Shown here: in pieces, positions 1 to 7,054 of the stretch | Layout: each line of letters opens with the position of its first letter | Numbering within the stretch: position 1 is the stretch's first letter | Source of the DNA: Alphaproteobacteria bacterium HGW-Alphaproteobacteria-4 | Lineage (GTDB): Bacteria > Pseudomonadota > Alphaproteobacteria > Rhodobacterales > Rhodobacteraceae | DNA: 64,000 nt | Direction of reading: 5' to 3' | Assembly: GCA_002842855.1 (NCBI GenBank) | Contig: PHEE01000002.1 | Coordinates: 1-64,000, forward strand | Notes under the pieces: model-generated | Seen by the model: the letters and a program-made list of their open reading frames with translations, nothing else | Told to the model about the DNA's origin: nothing | Database searches by the model: none | Made by a program: the position numbers and the translations under genes

Positions 1-35
1 CGAAAGAGTTCTCGGCGGCTCAGTTGGACTGCCAT
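1..35 (-). CDS. 5' tip of a leftward Tat-signal gene (cut by window edge)
   Basis: Only the first 11 codons are inside the window, reading MAVQLSRRELF. The SRRELF stretch resembles a twin-arginine export motif. A good ribosome binding site (GGAAAGGG on the minus strand) lies about 8 nt before the ATG. An FNR-like palindrome at 104-117 is centred about 76 bp upstream of this start, a usual spacing for an activated promoter with a short leader. The product cannot be identified from 11 residues. An exported redox or periplasmic protein is an inference from the Arg-Arg motif and the putative anaerobic regulator site. Confidence 0.45.
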   Translation of the reverse strand, partial: MAVQLSRRELF

Positions 36-103
36 TGCAGACCCTTTCCGGGGGATCGAGTTGCCTTGTTTTACGGGGTAGGCGCCGGGGGGGGGTGCGC
101 TCC

Positions 104-117
104 TTGACCAAAGTCAA
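104..117. promoter_or_regulatory. FNR/FnrL-like box
   Basis: The sequence TTGAC-CAAA-GTCAA is a perfect inverted repeat that extends to CC/GG outside. It matches the Crp/FNR-type architecture TTGAT-N4-ATCAA with one symmetrical change per half. It sits between the leftward gene at the window edge (centre about 76 bp from its ATG) and mazG (about 190 bp away), so the leftward gene is the more likely target. The rest of 36-303 shows no convincing gene. Confidence 0.55.
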
Positions 118-303
118 GGCAGCAAGCGAGATTGGGGATGGCGATTTGCCGCAGGCACCGCACCGCCCCCGAGCGCCGCGCGCGCGGCCATCCGCACCCG
201 CTTCACCCCGCACGACTGCCGCAGTTCCCTCGCCCGCGCAGGATATGTTGCAGACAAACCGCAAAGTGCTTTAGCGTGCCGCAGCAAACCGCCGGAGCGC
301 CCG

Positions 304-1119
304 ATGCCTCATGATCCGCTGATTTTCGACGCCGAGGGCGGGGTGCCGCGTTTGCGCGCGATCATGCGCGCGTTGCGCGACCCCCAGACGGGCTGCCCGT
401 GGGACATCGCGCAGGATTTCGCCTCCATCGCCCCCTACACGATCGAAGAGGCGCATGAGGTGGCCGATGCAATCGCGCGGGCGGCGTGGGGCGAGTTGCC
501 GGGCGAGTTGGGCGACCTTTTGTTGCAGGTGGTCTATCACGCGCAGATGGCTGACGAGGCGGGACTGTTTGGTTTCGAGGACGTGGTGCGAAACATCTGC
601 GACAAGATGGTGGCGCGGCATCCGCATGTGTTTGGCACCGAGTCGCGCGACAAGAGCGCCGAGCAGCAGACACTGGATTGGGAGCGGCTGAAGGCCGCCG
701 AGCGCGCCGGGCGCGCCGAGGGTGGCGTGCTCGACGGCGTGGCGCTCGGGCTGCCCGCGCTGACGCGTGCGCTCAAGCTGCAAAAGCGGGCGGCGCGGGT
801 GGGGTTCGACTGGCCCTCGACCGATGAGGTGCTGGCGAAGATCGTGGAAGAGGCGGGCGAACTGGTCGAGGCGCGCGCGACACTGGGGCCAGAGGCGCTG
901 GCCGAGGAATATGGCGATTTGCTGTTCGTGATGGTCAACCTCGGGCGGCATCTTGGCCTTGACGCCGAGGCCGCCCTGCGCGCGGCAAATGCGAAATTTA
1001 CCCGCCGTTTCGAGTATATAGAGGCCGAACTTCAGACGCGCGGCAAGCGCCCGCAAGAAAGCGGTCTGGCCGAGATGGACGCGCTGTGGGACGCGGCAAA
1101 GCAAGCCGAGCGCGGCTGA
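304..1119 (+). CDS. mazG: Nucleoside triphosphate pyrophosphohydrolase MazG
   Basis: The 271-residue protein has the two-repeat MazG layout. MazG hydrolyses (d)NTPs to (d)NMP and pyrophosphate and is thought to clean damaged nucleotides or modulate the stringent response. The N-terminal half has YTIEEAHEVADAI and GELGDLLLQVVYHAQ. The C-terminal half repeats the metal-binding pattern as KIVEEAGELVEA and EEYGDLLFVMVNL. The WERLKAAER linker is also typical. Length fits the bacterial family (about 260-280 residues). The ATG follows a GGAG site. The gene stands alone, followed at once by a hairpin-bearing dispersed repeat that could end its transcript. Confidence 0.95.
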   Translation: MPHDPLIFDAEGGVPRLRAIMRALRDPQTGCPWDIAQDFASIAPYTIEEAHEVADAIARAAWGELPGELGDLLLQVVYHAQMADEAGLFGFEDVVRNICDKMVARHPHVFGTESRDKSAEQQTLDWERLKAAERAGRAEGGVLDGVALGLPALTRALKLQKRAARVGFDWPSTDEVLAKIVEEAGELVEARATLGPEALAEEYGDLLFVMVNLGRHLGLDAEAALRAANAKFTRRFEYIEAELQTRGKRPQESGLAEMDALWDAAKQAERG

Positions 1120-1125
1120 GGAAAG

Positions 1126-1176
1126 CCGGGGGTTTTGCACCCCCGGACCCCCGCAGGGTATTTGCGCAATGAAGAT
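1126..1176 (+). repeat. Dispersed intergenic element, copy 1, with hairpin
   Basis: A 7-bp stem CCGGGGG/CCCCCGG (1126-1132 and 1140-1146) with a 7-nt loop is followed by CCCGCAGGGTATTTGCGCAATGAAG. The same two-part structure recurs, inverted, at 18801-18852. It lies directly after the mazG stop codon and is plausibly its transcription terminator or 3'-end stabiliser. Confidence 0.6.
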
Positions 1177-1179
1177 GCA

Positions 1180-1998
1180 CTAGCCGATCAGGGCCTTGCG
1201 CAGCATGTTGAGTGCAACCACCGCAAGAAAGGCGGCGAAGATGCGTTTGAGCGGCTTGGGGTTGAGCCGATGCGCCAGGCTGGCCCCCCAGGGCGCGGTG
1301 ACGAGGGTCATCGAAATGACGATCAGGAAGGCGGGCAGGTTGACCGCGCCCAGCGTATAGGGTGGCGCCCCCGCCACCGGCACCGCAAGGAACGCCAGCA
1401 CCGAGGGCAGCGCGATGGTAAAGCCGAACCCCGCCGCGGTGGCGACCGCGCGGTGAATGGGCACCCCGTGCAGCGTCATCAGCGGCACCCCGAACGAGCC
1501 GCCACCGATGCCCATCAGCACCGAAAGGAACCCGATCACCGGCGACAGCGCGGCGCGCAGGCCAAGGCCCGGCATCTGGTCACCCAGTCGCCAGTCAGAC
1601 CGCCCGAAGGCCATGTAAAGCGCGATCACGAAGGCCAGGCCGCCAAAGATGGCTTGCAGCGTGGGGGTGCGCAGTTGCGCCACCACCAGCACCCCCAGCA
1701 CCGCCCCGATCATGATGCCCGGCGCCCATTGCCGCAGGATCTGCCATTCCACCGCGCGTTTGCGGTGGTGCGAGTGCACCGAGCGGGCCGAAGTTACGAT
1801 GATCGTGGCGAGCGAGGTGGCAAGGCAGACCTGCATCAGGCCGGGGCCGCCGTAGCCCATGGCAGCAAAGACATAATAAAAGGCGGGCACCAGCACGATG
1901 CCGCCCCCTACCCCCAGCAGCCCCGCGATCAGCCCGGCAACCGCGCCCACGGCCAGAAGCGTGGCGAGCATCGGCACAAGGCTGGCAAGATCGGTCAT
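1180..1998 (-). CDS. TauE/SafE family membrane permease
   Basis: This is a 272-residue integral membrane protein with the family's glycine-rich first helix, LIAGLLGVGGGIVLVPAF, and a second internal repeat, VLMGIGGGSFGVPLMTL. It has about eight hydrophobic segments. TauE/SafE proteins export sulfite, sulfonates or related anions; the substrate here is unknown. The chosen start MTDLASLV (ATG at 1998) avoids a longer frame that would run into the diheme cytochrome gene upstream. Convergent with mazG, divergent from nothing obvious, and about 100 bp downstream of dhc, so it may be co-transcribed with the cytochrome operon. Confidence 0.88.
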   Translation of the reverse strand: MTDLASLVPMLATLLAVGAVAGLIAGLLGVGGGIVLVPAFYYVFAAMGYGGPGLMQVCLATSLATIIVTSARSVHSHHRKRAVEWQILRQWAPGIMIGAVLGVLVVAQLRTPTLQAIFGGLAFVIALYMAFGRSDWRLGDQMPGLGLRAALSPVIGFLSVLMGIGGGSFGVPLMTLHGVPIHRAVATAAGFGFTIALPSVLAFLAVPVAGAPPYTLGAVNLPAFLIVISMTLVTAPWGASLAHRLNPKPLKRIFAAFLAVVALNMLRKALIG

Positions 1999-2098
1999 GG
2001 GCGCGCTCCGCTGGGTTTGCCCCCCCTTAGCGCGCGGTGCGCGCGGGGGCCAGAGCGAAGCGGGGCCGGAGCGGCGACGCCCCGGCCCCGGCGCAGGA

Positions 2099-2569
2099 TC
2101 AATCGCCGAAGAACCCGCGTTCGGCATCACGGTGGCAGGCAACGCAGTTGGCAGGCGATTTGGCGCGGTCCCATTCGGCCTGCGAAACTTCGCCATTGTG
2201 TTCGCGCTTCCACCACGGCAGGTCCGAGATCCGCAGCGGGGTCATATCGGCCGTGATTCCGGTGAGAATGCGCGAGGAGGCGCGCGCGCTGAGTGCGCCG
2301 GCATCTGCTGCGTTGGCAACCAGATAGGCGGTGATCTTGAGGCGACTTTCTTCGCTGATGGTGGCGTTTTCGCCAAAGTGGTTCTTGAGATCGGACATCA
2401 CCGCCTGCCACGAGCGCGCGGGCAGAAAGCCGGCGGGAAAGGCCATGTGGCATTCGGTGCAATCGGTCAGGGTGGCGGGGTCGGTTACCGGGGCCATGCG
2501 TTCTTGCGCAAGGGCGGCAAACGGCAGCGCTGCGAGCGCGAGGGCGAGCGGGGCGATCAGGCGTTTCAT
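2099..2569 (-). CDS. dhc: Periplasmic diheme cytochrome c (DHC)
   Basis: A 156-residue protein with a signal peptide (MKRLIAPLALALAALPFAALAQ) and two c-type heme motifs, CTECH at 37-41 and CVACH at 142-146. It matches the DHC family (DUF3365/DHC-like, diheme cytochrome c) that is the redox partner of SHP in Rhodobacter sphaeroides. It is paralogous to the C-terminal domain of the b561 fusion at 2987-4156: both share HFGENA, the CxECH start and the late CxACH. It is the last gene of the leftward b561-shp-dhc operon, 16 nt after shp, with GGAAAGG as ribosome binding site. Role inferred: periplasmic electron transfer between membrane cytochrome b and SHP. Confidence 0.9.
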   Translation of the reverse strand: MKRLIAPLALALAALPFAALAQERMAPVTDPATLTDCTECHMAFPAGFLPARSWQAVMSDLKNHFGENATISEESRLKITAYLVANAADAGALSARASSRILTGITADMTPLRISDLPWWKREHNGEVSQAEWDRAKSPANCVACHRDAERGFFGD

Positions 2570-2585
2570 CGGGTAACCTTTCCGG

Positions 2586-2990
2586 TCAGAGGCTGGAATA
2601 ATAGGCGAGGACGTTGGCCTTTTCGGCAGGCGTGCATTCGCGCCCCAGAACCGAGTCGCAGTTGCGGCCGAACCATTTATTGACAAAGGCGGTGTCGGTG
2701 AAGCGCTTGGGGTTGACCGAAAGCGCCATCGGCTCAATCGGTTTGCCGGTGCGCGCCTGCCCCATCGCCTTCGGGTCAGCGGTATGGCACGAGGTGCACG
2801 AGGGGGTATCGGCGCCGCCGCCGGTCTGGTTGGCAAGGAAGAAGGCTTTGCCCGCTTCGGCGCTCGCGGTAATGCCGGCTTCAGCGGAATACTGGGCAAT
2901 CAGCTTGGCAGCGCTGGTATCATTGGCGTCCTGCGCAAAGGCGGGGGCGGCCGCAAGCAGCGCCGCAAGGGTGAAGGCAAGTCGGTTCAT
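2586..2990 (-). CDS. shp: Sphaeroides heme protein, oxygen-binding cytochrome c (DUF1924)
   Basis: The 134-residue protein has a signal peptide to about residue 20, one heme motif CTSCH at 65-69, and a C-terminal FGRNCDSVLGREC segment. In SHP the sixth heme ligand is an asparagine that swings away on reduction to let O2, NO or other small ligands bind. Asn110, next to a probable disulfide pair Cys111/Cys119, fits that role. The start codon overlaps the stop of the b561 fusion by ATGA, so translation is coupled. The neighbours (b561, DHC) are the known partners of SHP. The physiological substrate is unsettled; candidates are peroxide, NO or oxygenated intermediates. Confidence 0.9.
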   Translation of the reverse strand: MNRLAFTLAALLAAAPAFAQDANDTSAAKLIAQYSAEAGITASAEAGKAFFLANQTGGGADTPSCTSCHTADPKAMGQARTGKPIEPMALSVNPKRFTDTAFVNKWFGRNCDSVLGRECTPAEKANVLAYYSSL

Positions 2991-4156
2991 TTCAAGGTCT
3001 CCTTGGGAAGGTCGATGGCAAAGGGGCTGAAGCGGCCCTGTTCGGCGTCGCCATGGCAGGCGGCGCAATTGGAACGGGCACCAACGGCGCGGCTGGCAAA
3101 CACCGCTTCGGGGATTTCGGCGTGCAGGCGCTTCCAGTAGCGCTGCTCGGTCATGGCAAAGGGTGCCTCGGTGATTCGCGCGGCGAGGCGGTGGGCGACC
3201 TTGGTATCGGCGGTCTCGGCGGCATTGGCGGTAAGCCATGCGGTGATGGTTTCGGCCTCGGCGGCGCTGATGCTGGCGTTTTCGCCGAAGTGGTCTTTCA
3301 GCCCCGCCATGATGCCCTGCCACGCCGCAGCGGGCAGCAGGCTGGGGTTGTAGGCGATATGGCATTCGGAACAGGTGCTTTTGTAGGTGGCATCAAGCGT
3401 TGCCACCGGCAGCCCCGGCACCGGGCGCGCGGCCTGCGAGGCGGTTACACCCCATGCGCCCGCCGCCAGCGCGCCGATGATCACGACCGCCAGCGTCGGG
3501 TGCGCGTTGCGCGGTGCGCTGGCATGGTCGCCGGGGCGGCGCTCTTTCACGCCGGTGACCATGGCGCGGGTCAGGTTTTCGTGCGACCGGCGGCTTTCAA
3601 AGATCACCCCGGCGAAGTGCATCGCGACGAGGGCCAGAATGCCGAAGGCCAGCGCCTCGTGCAGGCCCAGCACGCCCGAACCCTGCGCATAGCTGACCCA
3701 GGGCGCGAAGGGGCCGGATTTATCGACCCCGCCCAGCACCACAAGGCCGGTAGCGGCCAGCGCCAGCACCAGCACGACCAGCGCCAGCACCATCAGCGCA
3801 CCCAGCGGATTGTGGCCAAGGTGGCGGTTGCCGCCGGCAAGGTGTTCGCGGATCGCGCCCGGGCCGGGCACGAATTCGGCAAAGCGCGCGTAGGTGGTGC
3901 CGGTAAAGCCCCAGACGATGCGCGCCGATATCAGCGCCGCTGCCGCCAGACCCGCCGAGATGTGGATAAGCAGGATGCGCGATTCGAGCAGGAACCCGGA
4001 GGCCGCCGCCAACGCCACCGAAAGCACCAGCGACCAGTGAAACACCCGCACGAACAGATCCCAGACACGGGTTTGCGGGGTGGTGGGGGCCGTTGCGGTA
4101 GCGGGCGCGGCACTGGGCGCGGCACTGGGGGCGGCACTGGGGGCGGCGGTGGGCAT
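2987..4156 (-). CDS. Cytochrome b561 fused to a diheme cytochrome c domain
   Basis: The 389-residue protein starts with an Ala/Pro-rich leader built from short tandem repeats (residues 3-20). A four-helix cytochrome b561 domain follows (about 30-200: VWDLFVRVFHW, then His40, His65, His166, His180 as likely heme b ligands). After a further membrane anchor (about 221-240) comes a periplasmic DHC-like domain with CSECH at 262-266 and CAACH at 364-368. It should pass quinol electrons across the membrane to SHP and the free DHC encoded downstream. Elsewhere b561 and DHC are often separate genes; here both a fused and a free DHC are present. First gene of the operon, about 62 bp downstream of a palindromic operator. 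Confidence 0.9.
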   Translation of the reverse strand: MPTAAPSAAPSAAPSAAPATATAPTTPQTRVWDLFVRVFHWSLVLSVALAAASGFLLESRILLIHISAGLAAAALISARIVWGFTGTTYARFAEFVPGPGAIREHLAGGNRHLGHNPLGALMVLALVVLVLALAATGLVVLGGVDKSGPFAPWVSYAQGSGVLGLHEALAFGILALVAMHFAGVIFESRRSHENLTRAMVTGVKERRPGDHASAPRNAHPTLAVVIIGALAAGAWGVTASQAARPVPGLPVATLDATYKSTCSECHIAYNPSLLPAAAWQGIMAGLKDHFGENASISAAEAETITAWLTANAAETADTKVAHRLAARITEAPFAMTEQRYWKRLHAEIPEAVFASRAVGARSNCAACHGDAEQGRFSPFAIDLPKETLK

Positions 4157-4218
4157 CGGGCAAGCCTTTCAAATACGGCCGGTTCTGGCCAAGCTTGCCG
4201 TTGTTTCGCACGTCGCCG

Positions 4219-4257
4219 CTGACGCGGCCCTGACCCCGGCTGTCAGCAAAATGTCAG
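4219..4257. promoter_or_regulatory. Palindromic four-half-site operator before the cytochrome operon
   Basis: Read on the minus strand, this holds CTGAC, 6 nt, CTGAC, 7 nt, GTCAG, 6 nt, GTCAG, a symmetric array with 11-bp repeat spacing inside each half. The 11-bp period is typical of OmpR/PhoB-type regulators. The array starts about 62 bp upstream of the b561 ATG and slightly overlaps the 3' end of the sensor kinase gene. The same arrangement recurs at 6627-6665, with 35 of 43 aligned positions identical. Confidence 0.7.
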
Positions 4258-5603
4258 ATTGGCGCGGCGGGCAGCGCGATTTCGGCGCGCAGTCCGGGGG
4301 CGGCCTCGGAGAGGGTCAACGTGCCACCCGCGGCCTCGGTAATTTCGCGCGCAATGGCAAGGCCAAGCCCGCTGCCTGCGCCGCTTTCGTCGGCCCGCGC
4401 GCCGCGCTGCATCAACGCCTCGATCCGCTCGGGCGCGATGCCCGGCCCGTCGTCGGCCACCACCACCAGCACCTGCCCGCCCTGCCGCCGGGCGGCAAGG
4501 CGGACCGTGCTGCGGGCGTGGCGCGCGGCATTCTCGGTCAGTGCGCCAAGCGCCTCGGTCAGGTCATCACTGTCGATTGCCGCGATCAGCCCCGGTGGCA
4601 AGTCAGTTTGCCAGGCAAGCTCGGCGCCGCGGCCGCTGCGCCGGATCACCCGCAAGATCCGCGCCATCGCCTCGGCGGCATCGGCCCGCGCGCTGGCGGC
4701 GCGGGTGGCGACGCGCGCACGCGACAATTCGCGGTCAACGTGGCGGTGCATGGCGGAGGTGATTTCCTCGATCGCGCGGGCCGCCGCAGGCTGGCGGGCC
4801 GTGCGCAGCCGGCCGGCCTCGCCCATCAGCGCCTGCAGCGGGGTTTTCAGCCCATGCGCCAGATCGCCCGCGCGCGCGCGGGCGCGCACAAGCTCCGCCT
4901 CTCGCTCGGCCAGAAGTGCATCAACTTCGCCTGCCAAAGGCTTCAACTCACGCGGGAAATCTGCGCCAAGTCGGCGCCTTGCACCAGAGCGCACCGCCGC
5001 CACCCGCGCCTCGACTGCGGCCAGCGGGCTGAGGCCCACCCCCACCTGCACCCAACCCGCCGCGATCAGCACCGCCGCCAACAGCGCCATGTAGGGCGCA
5101 AGATCGGCCATGAAGGCGCGTTTGGCTTGCGCCAGATCGCCCGCGGCCATCGCCACCGCCGCGCGCGCCCCGCCGCCGCCCAGCCGTGCAGGCAGCCGCA
5201 CCGAACGTTCGTAGACCAGCAGCGGTTCGCCCCCGGCACCTGCCAGATGGTGCGCGTGGGCCGTGCCGTCGGCCAGCGCATCGGCGGGCAGCGTCAGCGT
5301 GTAATCCCACAGCGAGCGCGAGCGCAGCACCGCGCCCTCGGCCTCGATTTGCCAGTAAAGCCCACCGAGAGGGCGGGCAAAGCGCGGGTCGGCGGGCGCC
5401 GCTGCCACCCCGAGCGCGCCATCGGGGCTGCGCTCGATTCCGGCCAGAAGCTGATCGAGTTGCACCGACAATTCGGCCACCGCGCGCCGTTCGACATGTG
5501 CGGCGAACAGTTCCGACAGCGCCAGCGCTGCCACCGCGAGCGACACCAGAATTGCCGCCGCCCCGGCCAGCAACAGCCGCAGCCGCAGCGAAAGGCGGCT
5601 CAC
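4254..5603 (-). CDS. Two-component sensor histidine kinase
   Basis: The 449-residue kinase has an N-terminal transmembrane helix (about 8-30), a periplasmic sensor region of about 140 residues and a second helix (about 170-190). Then come HAMP/HisKA with the phospho-acceptor His250 in DLAHGLKTPLQAL, and a HATPase domain with the N box TENAARHA, DDGPGI and GSGLGLAIA. It should sense a periplasmic signal and phosphorylate the response regulator whose stop codon overlaps its start by ATGA. The kinase is QseC-like in layout. The PepSY protein encoded upstream may modulate its sensing domain (inference). Signal unknown. Confidence 0.93.
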   Translation of the reverse strand: MSRLSLRLRLLLAGAAAILVSLAVAALALSELFAAHVERRAVAELSVQLDQLLAGIERSPDGALGVAAAPADPRFARPLGGLYWQIEAEGAVLRSRSLWDYTLTLPADALADGTAHAHHLAGAGGEPLLVYERSVRLPARLGGGGARAAVAMAAGDLAQAKRAFMADLAPYMALLAAVLIAAGWVQVGVGLSPLAAVEARVAAVRSGARRRLGADFPRELKPLAGEVDALLAEREAELVRARARAGDLAHGLKTPLQALMGEAGRLRTARQPAAARAIEEITSAMHRHVDRELSRARVATRAASARADAAEAMARILRVIRRSGRGAELAWQTDLPPGLIAAIDSDDLTEALGALTENAARHARSTVRLAARRQGGQVLVVVADDGPGIAPERIEALMQRGARADESGAGSGLGLAIAREITEAAGGTLTLSEAAPGLRAEIALPAAPI

Positions 5604-6271
5604 GCCCCCACCTCGCCAGCTTCCAGAAAATAGCCAAAGCCGCGCCGGGTGCCGATGATGCCGGGGCCAAGCTTGCGCCGCAGCCGCGCCACCAGCGCCT
5701 CAAGCGCATTCGCCTCGCGCGAGAAATTGTCGCCGTAGAGGTGTTCGAGCAATTCACTCGGCGCCACCGCGCGGTCGCGGTGCAGCATGAGATAGGCGAG
5801 CAGGCGGTATTCGAGCGCGGTCACCGCCACCGGCACCCCGCGCCGCGCCACGGTCATGCGGTTGGCATCAAGCGACAGGTCGCCCGCCGCCTGCACGGCG
5901 CCGCCGCGCCCGGCCGAGCGGCGCACCAGCGCGCGGGCGCGGGCCACCAGTTCTTCCATTCGAAAGGGTTTGGGCAGATAGTCATCGGCGCCCGCGTCGA
6001 TACCCTCGACCCGTTCGCTCCAGGTGCCGCGCGCGGTCAGCACCAGCACCGGCATTTCGCGCCCCGCCGCGCGCCAGCGCTTGAGCACGCTCAGCCCATC
6101 GAGTTTGGGCAGCCCCAGATCGAGCACGATCAGGTCGTAATCTTCGGTGTCGCCCAGAAACCACGCGCTTTCGCCATCGGCGCAGGTCTGCACCACAAAA
6201 CCCGCCGCTTGCAGCGCTGCGGTCAGATCGGCCGCAATGCGTGCGTCATCCTCGACCGCCAGTGCCCGCAT
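5600..6271 (-). CDS. OmpR/PhoB-family response regulator
   Basis: This 223-residue protein has a receiver domain (1-115) with the acidic pair Glu7-Asp8-Asp9 and phospho-acceptor Asp51 in LIVLDLGLPKLDG. A winged-helix DNA-binding domain (about 125-218) ends in the recognition stretch LVARLRRKLGPGIIGTRRGFGYFLE. It is translated from within the end of the PepSY gene (26-nt overlap) and overlaps the kinase gene by 4 nt. Its likely targets are the two 11-bp-periodic CTGAC palindromes at 4219-4257 and 6627-6665, which would tie it to the SHP cytochrome operon and to its own promoter (inference). Confidence 0.93.
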   Translation of the reverse strand: MRALAVEDDARIAADLTAALQAAGFVVQTCADGESAWFLGDTEDYDLIVLDLGLPKLDGLSVLKRWRAAGREMPVLVLTARGTWSERVEGIDAGADDYLPKPFRMEELVARARALVRRSAGRGGAVQAAGDLSLDANRMTVARRGVPVAVTALEYRLLAYLMLHRDRAVAPSELLEHLYGDNFSREANALEALVARLRRKLGPGIIGTRRGFGYFLEAGEVGA

Positions 6272-6602
6272 CGTTGCCTCCTCCGGGCGCCGGACCGGCG
6301 TCGCCCTCGACCTTCAGCACCTGCCCGGTCGCCGCATCGACCTCGACCTCGATGATCCGGCCATCGGCGGTTATCAACTCGAAATCATAGATATATTGCC
6401 CCGACTTGCGTTCAAACTCCACCTCGATCAGGCGGGCGTTGAATTGCGCTTCGATCGCCCGCAGCACCTGCGCCAGCGGCAGCACCTCGGCGCGCCGCAG
6501 CGCTTCGTGCGCGGCGTCGTGGTCATGCGGGCGCTTGGCATCGGCCAGCGCGGGCTGGACAAGGCCAAGGGCGAGGGCAAGCGGGGCAAAAATGCGGAAC
6601 AT
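6246..6602 (-). CDS. Exported PepSY-domain protein
   Basis: A 118-residue protein with a clear signal peptide (MFRIFAPLALALGLVQPALA). A single PepSY domain covers about 35-102, including GQYIYDFELITADGRIIEVEVDAATGQVL. The Gly-rich tail overlaps the response regulator start. PepSY domains are periplasmic modules often paired with sensor kinases or peptidases. First gene of the PepSY-regulator-kinase operon; its ATG lies 24 bp from the 6627-6665 operator. It may buffer the kinase sensor domain, but no function is shown. Confidence 0.85.
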   Translation of the reverse strand: MFRIFAPLALALGLVQPALADAKRPHDHDAAHEALRRAEVLPLAQVLRAIEAQFNARLIEVEFERKSGQYIYDFELITADGRIIEVEVDAATGQVLKVEGDAGPAPGGGNDAGTGGRG

Positions 6603-6626
6603 GGGGCAAGCCTTAGCAGGGCGCCG

Positions 6627-6665
6627 CTGACAGGGCGCTGACAGGCTGGGTCAGGGCGGCGTCAG
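6627..6665. promoter_or_regulatory. Palindromic four-half-site operator between divergent PepSY genes
   Basis: On the plus strand this holds CTGAC (6627), CTGAC (6638), GTCAG (6650) and GTCAG (6661), with the same spacing and symmetry as 4219-4257. It sits in the 130-bp divergent spacer, 67 bp from the start of the rightward PepSY-like gene and 24 bp from the start of the leftward PepSY-regulator-kinase operon. It is suited to autoregulation by the encoded response regulator. Confidence 0.7.
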
Positions 6666-6732
6666 CGCCACTGCGGCAGTATAGCGCATCGGGTGCCGGT
6701 CTGGGCGCCCCCCCCAACCGGAGGAAATGTCG

Positions 6733-7044
6733 ATGAAACGCACCATCCTGTTTTGCACCGCACTTGCCACCGCAGTCGGGTTTTTCGCGTTGGGGGCCGC
6801 CGAAGCCGCCCCCCCGATCACCGCCGCCAGCATTCATACCGTGGCCGCGAAAAGCGACTGGATCAGCGCCGCGGCGTTGACAGAACTGCTTACCCGCGGC
6901 AGTTACCGCGTGGCCGACCTGCAGCAGGTGCACGGGCTGTTCTGGCGCGCCGAGATTGCCAGGGTCGATGGCACCACCTTTCACGTCTACCTTGCCCCCG
7001 ATGGCACGCCGTTGCCCGGGCTGAGCCTTTCGCCGCTGTTCTAG
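6733..7044 (+). CDS. Small exported PepSY-like protein
   Basis: The 103-residue protein has a signal peptide (MKRTILFCTALATAVGFFALGAAEA) and a compact domain with YRVADLQQVHGLFWRAEIARVDGTTFHVYLAPDGTPLPG, which has the PepSY/YpeB-like strand pattern. An ATG two codons earlier at 6727 is only 2 nt from the GGAGG site, so 6733 (8 nt) is preferred. It is divergent from the PepSY-regulator-kinase operon and shares the operator at 6627-6665, so it is probably part of the same regulon. It ends 10 nt before the convergent sufS gene. Confidence 0.7.
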   Translation: MKRTILFCTALATAVGFFALGAAEAAPPITAASIHTVAAKSDWISAAALTELLTRGSYRVADLQQVHGLFWRAEIARVDGTTFHVYLAPDGTPLPGLSLSPLF

Positions 7045-7054
7045 GCGCGCCCGT

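Noticed and set aside
1135..2256. Long + strand open frame of 373 codons
   Set aside because: It is antisense to the TauE/SafE gene, has Arg/His/Gln-rich composition without a domain, and is a GC-driven shadow frame.
4080..5633. 517-codon + strand frame
   Set aside because: It is antisense to the sensor kinase, which has all kinase motifs in order; the + frame has none.
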